DNA of 64,000 nt. Origin: Pseudogulbenkiania ferrooxidans 2002 (lineage in GTDB: Bacteria; Pseudomonadota; Gammaproteobacteria; Burkholderiales; Chromobacteriaceae). The notes beneath the pieces were generated by a model that had not been told where the DNA came from, ran no database searches, and saw nothing but the letters and a program-made list of their open reading frames with translations. The DNA is taken from NCBI RefSeq assembly GCF_000174355.1, contig NZ_ACIS01000004.1, forward strand, positions 190,924-254,923, given 5' to 3'. Shown one piece after another: positions 57,790-64,000 of the stretch; the stretch's first letter is position 1; every line of letters begins with the position of its first letter. Both the position numbers and the translations under genes were made by a program.

Positions 57790-58911
57790 TCAGGCTCCAA
57801 TGGTGATGATGGGCAGGTAGATGCGGCGCTTGACGTTGTTTTCCGGGCCGCCGGTTGCGGTGATACCTCCCACCGCCGCGTCCTGAGTCGAACCACTGGC
57901 CATAGAGTTGTCGTTGGTACTAGCAGAACCCGAGCGATAGCGAGTATGCGTGTGACTCTTGATCTCGTCATCGCCCTCTGCGCCGACCTGCCGCCCGGTG
58001 ACTGTCAGCGCTCTAGCGGTAGCGGTCGCTGTAGAGTTGGCCGAAATCTTGACTGTCGTAGAGCTGGGAATCTCGGTGATGGTGGAGTTTGTCGGTATGC
58101 CGGTGCCCGCTACCGGCATACCGACAAAAAGCCCGCGCGTCGACGAGATACCGGACAGCACGTTACTTGCGTTGGTGGTGTTGGCGGTCAGCGTGGATTG
58201 TTCGTAACCACGCCCGGAATCGTAGGCACGGATATGCAGGCCGCGATCATCGGGTACGCCGAACGTCGTCGCGCCGCCGCCCGAACCGTAGCCGAACGGG
58301 AACAGCGTCAGCGTCTGTATGACGCTGACGGTCGCATTGACCGACACGGTGATGGAGGTCAGGCCGGTAATGCTGGCCACCGTAGCCCCTGCAGGTAGGC
58401 CTGCGCACTCGACGGGCTCGCCCACCCACATGTCGAGCGTGGTCGACAGGCCGGTGACGGTGGTCTGCCCATTGGTCAGCGTGCCGCTGCGCGTCGGGCA
58501 ACGCGCTGCGAACAGCGAGGCATAGCTGGCGCGGTTCAGGGCCGAGCCGTCGCGCACCACCGCCCACGATGGCGGGGTGATCCCGGGCCAGTCGAGCGGG
58601 ATGCCGGCGGGCATGCCGGAACGCTTGGCAATGGCCTGCGCCACCTTCAAAGACGTCATCTGGTAGGTATCGTCTAGGCCCGCTTCCGCCTCGACCTGGC
58701 TGGCCACGCGGCGATTGAGGTTGCCCCACGACAAAGACTTGATGGCCTTCAGCAGTTGGTCGAATGCGGCGGCGTCGGGCGCAATTGCAGCGGCAGTCAA
58801 TACCGCCAACAGCTCCTTGTTCCAGCTCTCGAAGTCGGCCGCATCCAGCTGGGTGCCATCCTGGTAGTTGTTTTCGGGCGTCCCGTTCGTCCATTCCTTA
58901 AGTGGAATCAT
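57790..58911 (-). CDS. Tail fibre protein with collar domain and two inserted beta modules
   Basis: 373 residues. The N-terminal attachment part is helical (DAADFESWNKELLAVLTAAAIAPDAAAFDQLLKAI). The C-terminal phage collar domain starts at PSWAVVRDGSALNRASYASLFA. It is interrupted twice by related modules rich in Thr/Val/Ser: residues about 145-190 (VGEPVECAGLPAGATVASI) and about 245-295 (VGMPVAGTGIPTNSTITEI), between conserved collar parts FGVPDDRG and HTHTRYRSG. It probably sets host-cell binding. Confidence 0.85.
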   Translation of the reverse strand: MIPLKEWTNGTPENNYQDGTQLDAADFESWNKELLAVLTAAAIAPDAAAFDQLLKAIKSLSWGNLNRRVASQVEAEAGLDDTYQMTSLKVAQAIAKRSGMPAGIPLDWPGITPPSWAVVRDGSALNRASYASLFAARCPTRSGTLTNGQTTVTGLSTTLDMWVGEPVECAGLPAGATVASITGLTSITVSVNATVSVIQTLTLFPFGYGSGGGATTFGVPDDRGLHIRAYDSGRGYEQSTLTANTTNASNVLSGISSTRGLFVGMPVAGTGIPTNSTITEIPSSTTVKISANSTATATARALTVTGRQVGAEGDDEIKSHTHTRYRSGSASTNDNSMASGSTQDAAVGGITATGGPENNVKRRIYLPIITIGA

Positions 58912-58913
58912 GA

Positions 58914-59489
58914 CTATCCCTCGTAGTAGAAAAGGCAGCGGGTATCTGCCGGTTTCAGATCGTTAAACAGCGTTTCGATGATCGGGTCGGACACCATGGT
59001 TAGCCGCTCACCGCACCGAGAACTGCCGCAGCGGGCATGCCAGATGCGCACTGGCGGCCCGCCGACGTGCACCGTCCACACCCATAGGGTGTCTGGGTGG
59101 CGCAAGCGCATGCCGCACCAGGTCTGGCCCAACACGCGGGCACCTTGCTCCTCGATGTCGATCTGGTAGCCCAGGCCAGCCGCAATACGGGTGAAGTAGG
59201 GGAGGGACAGCCCGCCGGTTTCACGCAGCCGCGACAGAATGCGGGCCACGCGTGAGGCATACGGCGCGCCATATTCCGGTTCGATGGCGAGGTTTCGCTC
59301 CCACAGCGACAGCAGGTCATTGGCACTCACCGGTGACAGTGCGCTCACCAGGGCACGGTAGTTGTCGTCCAGATCGTCCAGCACCGTGCCGGCAGCCTGG
59401 GCGCGCAGGCCAACGTGAAGGCCGTTGGGGTCGTACGCTACCGGCGGCAGCAGGCGCAGCAGCAGCTGCGCGTGACGGCTGGTCGTCAT
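58914..59489 (-). CDS. Mu gp48-like tail/baseplate protein (YmfQ/DUF2313)
   Basis: 191 residues. LLLRLLPPVAYDPNG at the N-terminus and LSPYFTRIAAGLGYQI in the middle follow the DUF2313 pattern, and a cysteine-rich end (RCGSSRCGERL) matches the family. It connects the baseplate J proteins to the fibre. ATG overlaps the J stop (ATGA). Confidence 0.85.
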   Translation of the reverse strand: MTTSRHAQLLLRLLPPVAYDPNGLHVGLRAQAAGTVLDDLDDNYRALVSALSPVSANDLLSLWERNLAIEPEYGAPYASRVARILSRLRETGGLSLPYFTRIAAGLGYQIDIEEQGARVLGQTWCGMRLRHPDTLWVWTVHVGGPPVRIWHARCGSSRCGERLTMVSDPIIETLFNDLKPADTRCLFYYEG

Positions 59490-60559
59490 GGCATCAACTC
59501 GACGAGGACTGCCCCCAGGGTGAGCCACTCGACCACATTGGCATCAACCGTGGCGGTCACGTTGGCCGGCGGGGTCAGCACCTCGCGGTCGGCCACGCCG
59601 GCCAGCGTGGAGATGATGGTTTCGATGCTGCTCCGGATGGCGGTTTCCCCCGGTATCAGTCGGGAAAAATAGTCCTGCAGGGCCGAAGCGATGGCAGCTG
59701 AAACCTGTTCGCGGGTGTAACCCGCCAACAGCTTGATACGCACATGGATATCCACCGGGTGCAGGGTGGGGGCCAATACCAGGTAGTTCTTGCCGGTGAC
59801 GTTGCGCTGTTCGGCCAGGTACAGGTGGACCGCTTCGATCAGCTCCGCCGAAGGCAGGGCGCCCTTGGCAGCCAGAATTACCACGTCGACCGTGCCCAGC
59901 CCGCGCCGGGTCGGGAAGCACCAGGCTTGCTCCACGCCGGGCACTTCCTTGGCCCAGCGGGGCCAGTCGTATTTGTTGCCGCCGGCCGGCGGGCGCCGGA
60001 TCAATTCCAGGTAGCGGGCACGCAGCGCGGAGATGCTTTCCTGTGGCTGGCCGCCATCCATGTCCTCCAACGTGCCCTTGGGCTGGAAGCCCTCCGGTGC
60101 GATCTGCAGCGTGATGCTGGTGCCGTCAGCGGCATTGCCATCGGTGCCGGCAACGATGGCGATGGCGGGTGGCCGGGCGAGGCCGTTGGCGTCCGCCACC
60201 GCCTCAGCCGTGGTGCGGTAGCTGGAGCCGTCACTGCGCAAGGCGACGGTACCGACGGGCACAGACAGACCGGCCGTCCCCTGCAGTACCAGCGTGCCTT
60301 GTGCATAGGTGGCCGGCTTCAGGTTCAAACCGCGATCCCGTGCGTAGAGCAGCAGGATGTCGTCGTCACAGTCCTCGGCCGACAGCTGACGCTTCAGCCA
60401 CGCTTGGTGGGCATAGGCGCCTTCCACCACGCTGCCCACCGCACTGGCATGCTGGTAGTTGTCCGAGTCCGGCGCGGTGTGTTGGCTGCTGTCGTTGCTC
60501 GACAACTCGCGCAAGTAGTCGTCACGGATGTCGGGAAGAGTCTTGGTGGCGAAGGTCAT
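59486..60559 (-). CDS. Baseplate J-like protein (Mu gp47)
   Basis: 357 residues from ATG 60559, which overlaps the stop of the W-like gene (ATGA). TLPDIRDDYLREL at the start, the central QGTAGLSVPVGTVALRSDGSSYRTTA block and the AEQRNVTGKNYLVLAPTLHPVDI region are typical of Mu gp47/baseplate J. It forms the baseplate wedge. Confidence 0.92.
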   Translation of the reverse strand: MTFATKTLPDIRDDYLRELSSNDSSQHTAPDSDNYQHASAVGSVVEGAYAHQAWLKRQLSAEDCDDDILLLYARDRGLNLKPATYAQGTLVLQGTAGLSVPVGTVALRSDGSSYRTTAEAVADANGLARPPAIAIVAGTDGNAADGTSITLQIAPEGFQPKGTLEDMDGGQPQESISALRARYLELIRRPPAGGNKYDWPRWAKEVPGVEQAWCFPTRRGLGTVDVVILAAKGALPSAELIEAVHLYLAEQRNVTGKNYLVLAPTLHPVDIHVRIKLLAGYTREQVSAAIASALQDYFSRLIPGETAIRSSIETIISTLAGVADREVLTPPANVTATVDANVVEWLTLGAVLVELMP

Positions 60560-60906
60560 GACACGGGCACCCATGCATTGAGCGGCACGGCATTGCCGTT
60601 GGCGTCGGTCAGCTGGGCATAGACGGCGATGAAGCCGCGTTCCAGGCGAATGCCGAAGACCTCCAGCGATAACGCGCGGCCATCGTCCAGCAGCGGCTGC
60701 AGCGCCTCGCGCACGTACTCCTCGCCAAGGCGACGCACACGGGCGACGTCCTTTTCGCGAGCCAGCAGGTGCAGACGCGAACCGAGCGTAGGGTCATGCC
60801 ACAGGCTGCCGCGCGGCGTGGTCAGGCGCAGGTAGACGGCGTTTTCCAGGCTGGTGACCTGGGTTCCGTCGTAGTCGCGGGTTTGGGGGGAGATGAAAGC
60901 GTCCAT
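60556..60906 (-). CDS. Baseplate wedge protein of the GPW/gp25 family (Mu gp46)
   Basis: 116 residues. ENAVYLRLTTPRGSLWHDPTLGSRLHLL is the gp46-type N-terminal block; lysozyme-like gp25 fold without catalytic function. It is the first gene downstream of the cargo insertion, and the minus-strand operon must cross the cargo gene to reach it. Confidence 0.88.
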   Translation of the reverse strand: MDAFISPQTRDYDGTQVTSLENAVYLRLTTPRGSLWHDPTLGSRLHLLAREKDVARVRRLGEEYVREALQPLLDDGRALSLEVFGIRLERGFIAVYAQLTDANGNAVPLNAWVPVS

Positions 60907-61152
60907 GCCCGGAATTGTCCGGGCATGGAGTGCGGGGAGTGGATATGCTGAATGTCAGTGGGTCAGGGTAGGTTTGAATTGACGCTGTTTCAATGGCTCG
61001 TCATAATGTGACAACGCTCTTGGCAGGAGCGCTCCGTCCGGCGATAGCAAAGCTGCATCAGCACTGCCTTCTGTGCTTCAGTTTCCATGTGATTTTCTTG
61101 TGCCATATACATTGGTAGCCGGATGACTTTGTGCGTGGCATGGAGAATTTAC

Positions 61153-61977
61153 ATGGCACCTCAGCAGGAATCGCCCTTTGCCCATCATCTTCAATGCGAG
61201 GCTAGAAAGCTCCGCAAGAAAGATGCCTCTCTTACCCGACTCCAAGCACTTGATCAGGCTGCGCGCTTAAATGGCTTTGAGAACTGGCGCCATTTCACCA
61301 ATTCGTATCAAAGTCCCACCGTTTTTTATCCAGGCGTAATTGAAACCTCTTGGAGAGAAACTCCGCGTCAGTATTGGTTGGAGCGAATTGACCTAAAGTT
61401 ACAATCAAATCTAATTGAGCTATTTCCACCAGTAAATCTAAGACACGATTTTTGGCAAGGGGCTTGGTTTGATAAAGAACAAGGGAAAATTCGAGTTCCT
61501 ACCCGGTTCAATGGTTCGGAAATGGATAAAAATAATCCACAGTCGCGAGCAAGAGAGACGATTGCATGCATAGCCCGCCACCTTGTTTTTCTTGATGCCA
61601 CCGGGCTCAAACCATCTTTTGCTTGGCAAACAGCATTGGTTGGCATTCCCCAAGCTGCACGGGGTCTTCTCTGCTTTGACCATCAAAAAGTTTGGCGAGA
61701 CAAGGATGGTCGCTACCTGATCACTACTGAGCCCTATCCTGAGAATCTTCGGGACAATCTGGAGGAGTTCAAAACCATTGCGGGCAAATACAACTATGAA
61801 GTAGTTGAGTCCAGGTGGCCCGGCATGCATAACCCTTCTGAATTTGGAACTCGGCTAGTTCTGATGGCCCATAAGAAGAGAGGGGCCAACCTGAGAGCTA
61901 TATTGGCTAAATTGGATCACCTTCCAGCGTCTTATCTTCCTGATCAGCTTTGGCAGGGAAAAACAACACCGATGTAA
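61153..61977 (+). CDS. Low-GC cargo gene inside the baseplate operon (unknown function)
   Basis: 274 residues from ATG 61153 (TGGAG nearby; a longer start at 61123 adds ten residues). It is the only plus-strand gene in the prophage, lies between gp45 and gp46, and has far lower GC and different codon use than its neighbours. The N-terminal ~45 residues (EARKLRKKDASLTRLQALDQAARLNGFENWRHF) form a short helical motif seen in DUF5623-like and related phage/defence-island proteins; the rest has no fold I can name (WxxFxxxL, GxPxAxRGLLCFDHQK). It looks like a moron; an anti-phage or host-modifying role is a guess. Confidence 0.7.
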   Translation: MAPQQESPFAHHLQCEARKLRKKDASLTRLQALDQAARLNGFENWRHFTNSYQSPTVFYPGVIETSWRETPRQYWLERIDLKLQSNLIELFPPVNLRHDFWQGAWFDKEQGKIRVPTRFNGSEMDKNNPQSRARETIACIARHLVFLDATGLKPSFAWQTALVGIPQAARGLLCFDHQKVWRDKDGRYLITTEPYPENLRDNLEEFKTIAGKYNYEVVESRWPGMHNPSEFGTRLVLMAHKKRGANLRAILAKLDHLPASYLPDQLWQGKTTPM

Positions 61978-62008
61978 CAAGCAACTTTGACGAATATTCG
62001 GGCCGGAC

Positions 62009-62656
62009 TCATACCGGCCCACTCGTCACCCCACCCGAATCCCCGTTGTGCTTGTGCCCATGCAAGCTTGTCCCGCTGGCCACCACATCCCCGTTAGTTG
62101 TGTAGTTGCCGCCAGTCTGATTAACGTCGCCCTCAAACGTCGCACCATCGCCGCCCTTGATCGCCATGCCGCCATTACCGTTCAGCTGGCCTTGGGCAGT
62201 GACCTCTTGGGTGGCTTCCAGATTGGGCGTGTCGAAGCGAGCGCCGTCGCTGGCGCTGACACTGTAGCTTTTGCAGGTCACCTCGTAGCGGTCGCAGTCC
62301 ACCGCCACCACGCGGCCTTGTTTGATATGGACGTGGGCGCCTTCGGACGAATACAGGGCGGTCTCGCCAGACTTCAGGTTCTTCATGCGCAGGCTGCCGT
62401 TCTCGGTGGCGATCACGATGGAGTGCGCGGTCTTGCCACCGATGGGGACGGCCACCGCCATGGTGCCGGGTGGTGGGCAGCTGGTCAGGCCGAAGTGCTG
62501 GAACAGCTCGATGCCGTCCTGGCCTTCGGTGCTCAATCCCTTCAGTTGCACCAGCATCACCGGGCCGTCGGTGCTGGCCAGGGTGATGACGCCCCGGTAC
62601 ACCTGGCGCACTCGCGCCATCGCTCCGGCGATGCGGCGGTCAATATCCTTCCACAT
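62009..62656 (-). CDS. Baseplate spike protein (Mu gp45, phage V-like)
   Basis: 215 residues from ATG 62656. An N-terminal OB-fold part (MLVQLKGLSTEGQDGIELFQHFGLTS) is followed by a repetitive beta-helix (GGDGATFEGDVNQTGGNYTTNGDVV). The end SLHGHKHNGDSGG carries an HxH motif that typically binds an iron ion at the tip of the membrane-piercing spike. Overlaps the gene P end by 17 bp. Confidence 0.9.
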   Translation of the reverse strand: MWKDIDRRIAGAMARVRQVYRGVITLASTDGPVMLVQLKGLSTEGQDGIELFQHFGLTSCPPPGTMAVAVPIGGKTAHSIVIATENGSLRMKNLKSGETALYSSEGAHVHIKQGRVVAVDCDRYEVTCKSYSVSASDGARFDTPNLEATQEVTAQGQLNGNGGMAIKGGDGATFEGDVNQTGGNYTTNGDVVASGTSLHGHKHNGDSGGVTSGPV

Positions 62657-63764
62657 TGATGATCTCTCCCGGTCCTGTGTCTTTCTTCTTGCGACCTTTG
62701 CGCTTGCCGCCGCGCTTGTCCTGGGGGATGGCGAATACCTGCCACACGCCATCCTCTTTCAGAGTCAACACGGTGCGCTTGGCCTGGCCACGGCCACCGA
62801 CTAGCTTGCGCTGCACCAGGAAGAACACGGCATTGACGCCCTTGCTCTCCCACCACAACACCACGCGCTGGCCGGGCTTCCACAGCTGGCCGCTCTCGGT
62901 GCGGTGCCCTGGCACTTCCACCTGCAGCGTCAGCCCGTTGAGCCGGCTGTCGGCCTGCAGCTTGTGCGCGTAGCTATTGGCCACGTCGGCATCGTCGGCA
63001 TCGGCACAGGTCACGATACTCGGCCGGTACAGGCTCACGCCCCGGTCGCGCACCGTGGTCTTGATGGCGTGCTTGCCCTCGGCCTGGTCGGTACCGTGCC
63101 CCTGGGCCAGCACGGTGATCTCGCTGGCGCGGTCGGCCATGCTGCGGGTGCGGGTAATGCGGATCACGTTGTTCTTCTCCGGCTGGCTGCGCGACAGGAT
63201 CAGCGTGGCCACGGGTGCCTGGGTGTAGTCCGGGCCGCCCACCACCAGTGTGCCGTCCGGCTCCAGCCAGGGCCACAGTCCGGCCACCTCGGCGGCCTCG
63301 CGCACCGCATCCCACGCGGTCATGCCGGGGTCGATGGCCAAGCGGTCGTGACGACGCATGCGTTCGGCCTCGATGCGGTAGCGCTTGATGCCCAAGGGGA
63401 GGGCGGCCTGCTTGATGATGTTTTCCAGAGTGATCTGGTTGGCGGCAAAGATCGGCGCCGAACAGTCCAGCAGCTGGCCGACCAGGTCGCGTCCGGTGAG
63501 GCTGACGGCCAGGTTCTCGCGGTTGTCGGTTTCCACGATGTCGTCGATGTAACCCACCATCACCCGTTCCTGGCCGACGCGCACTTCCATGGGCGCACCC
63601 TCGTAGACCGAAGCCGGCAACGCCTCACCCCCGGTGAACAGGTCGAATGACCAGCCGTCAGCGGCTTTCATCAGGTCGGAGTCGATCTCGTAGCGGCTCC
63701 AGTTGCTGTGGAACTTGCCGCCCACCACCAGCGACACGGCATCGTTGTCAGCGTGCGTAGGCAT
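62640..63764 (-). CDS. Baseplate hub protein (Mu gp44/P-like)
   Basis: 374 residues. VSLVVGGKFHSNWSRYEID at the start, AENLAVSLTGRDLVGQLLDCSAP and MTAWDAVREAAEVAGLWPWLEPDG are the gp44 (tail protein D-like) blocks; a highly basic end (GGKRKGRKKK) follows. It joins tail tube and spike. Overlaps the upstream gene by 17 bp. Confidence 0.9.
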   Translation of the reverse strand: MPTHADNDAVSLVVGGKFHSNWSRYEIDSDLMKAADGWSFDLFTGGEALPASVYEGAPMEVRVGQERVMVGYIDDIVETDNRENLAVSLTGRDLVGQLLDCSAPIFAANQITLENIIKQAALPLGIKRYRIEAERMRRHDRLAIDPGMTAWDAVREAAEVAGLWPWLEPDGTLVVGGPDYTQAPVATLILSRSQPEKNNVIRITRTRSMADRASEITVLAQGHGTDQAEGKHAIKTTVRDRGVSLYRPSIVTCADADDADVANSYAHKLQADSRLNGLTLQVEVPGHRTESGQLWKPGQRVVLWWESKGVNAVFFLVQRKLVGGRGQAKRTVLTLKEDGVWQVFAIPQDKRGGKRKGRKKKDTGPGEIINVEGY

Positions 63765-64000
63765 TCAGCACCTCTCCGGCGGCGATGAAGTTGGGGTTGC
63801 GTACCTGGGGATTGAGCCGAGCCAATTCCGCCGCACGGCTGCTGTCGCCATACCACCAGTGGGCGATCAGGTGCAGGTTGCCGGACGCTTCCACTTCGCG
63901 GGCAATCAGTGGCGGGCGGCTGTTGATGACCGCGATGGCGGCCACCAGCAGGTTATGTGCCGTGGCCTTGAGTGCTTCCACGGCTGGCACCGACTCCTCC
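63748..64000 (-). CDS. Mu gp43-like DNA circularisation/tail protein, C-terminal part (cut by window end)
   Basis: The frame runs off the right edge. The visible 83 residues or so end HWWYGDSSRAAELARLNPQVRNPNFIAAGEVLNAYAR, the LysM-like closing segment of the Mu N/gp43 family. It is the gene expected just upstream of P. The function of the family in DNA circularisation is inherited annotation; most members are tail-hub components. Confidence 0.8.
   Translation of the reverse strand, partial: EESVPAVEALKATAHNLLVAAIAVINSRPPLIAREVEASGNLHLIAHWWYGDSSRAAELARLNPQVRNPNFIAAGEVLNAYAR

Larger units (their letters stand above)
55441..64000 (-). mobile_element. Mu-like prophage, right-end portion (tail, baseplate, com-dam)
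   Basis: All but one of the genes run on the minus strand in the order N(gp43)-P(gp44)-gp45-gp46-gp47-gp48-tail fibre-DUF4376-DUF1353-com-dam, which is the order of the right half of Mu-like transposable phages (baseplate to the com-modification end). The window cuts it at 64000; head, transposase and repressor genes would lie beyond. The outer end must lie between 55045 and 55481, but I could not identify the terminal bases or target duplication. None of the eleven CTTCGGCCAAC copies falls here. Confidence 0.8.

Overview
The window is 64 kb of GC-rich chromosome from what looks like a beta-proteobacterium of the Neisseriales, Chromobacteriaceae-like. The support is a neisserial-type trimeric porin, the order fimV-truA-trpF-trpB-trpA-accD, an entericidin gene inside leuC-leuD-leuB, a class I PHB synthase (phaC) with phaA, and FliW. 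The species call is inference from gene content and order.

Layout. 1-5.9 kb: end of an unknown gene, clpB behind a sigma-32-like promoter, an EAL-domain (c-di-GMP phosphodiesterase) gene, a glycine-zipper protein and tag. 6.1-21.8 kb: nitrate assimilation, with nasT (ANTAR antiterminator), an ABC nitrate importer (nrtABC-like), an MFS nitrate/nitrite transporter, a PP2C-Ser/Thr kinase fusion, nirB, nirD, the nitrate reductase nasA and cobA (siroheme). A LysR/EamA pair sits in the middle. 22-36 kb: porin, tyrB, fliW, trhP(yegQ), argS, PHB genes, hslR and regulators. 36-55 kb: leuC-ecn-leuDB, asd and a second asd-like gene, two tandem fimV paralogues, truA, trpFBA, accD, serA and a divergent D-2-hydroxyglutarate dehydrogenase-like gene. 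55.4-64 kb: the right-end part of a Mu-like prophage on the minus strand (com-dam, tail fibre, baseplate), with a low-GC plus-strand cargo gene inside the baseplate operon; it runs off the window.

How the parts work together. Four transcription units carry the same compound switch: a consensus sigma-54 promoter (TGGCAC-N5-TTGC), then a leader with two hexaloop hairpins (A at loop position 1, G at 4), the second of which overlaps the 5' arm of an intrinsic terminator. This is the RNA target architecture of NasT/ANTAR antiterminators, and nasT lies among them. Three units are the expected ones (ABC importer, MFS transporter, nirB-nirD-nasA-cobA). The fourth is the EAL-domain gene, which appears to connect nitrate/nitrogen status to c-di-GMP turnover. 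I consider this the most interesting system in the window. Three of the four promoters have an NtrC-like dyad about 85-105 bp upstream of the inferred start site.

Two host-wide sequence signals also stand out. An 11-mer, CTTCGGCCAAC, occurs exactly 11 times between 5.9 and 53 kb, often at the cost of rare codons, and is absent from the prophage; it resembles a DNA uptake sequence. A family of five 110-200 bp imperfect palindromes lies mostly immediately after stop codons, with a shared core and end arms that differ between copies but pair within each copy.
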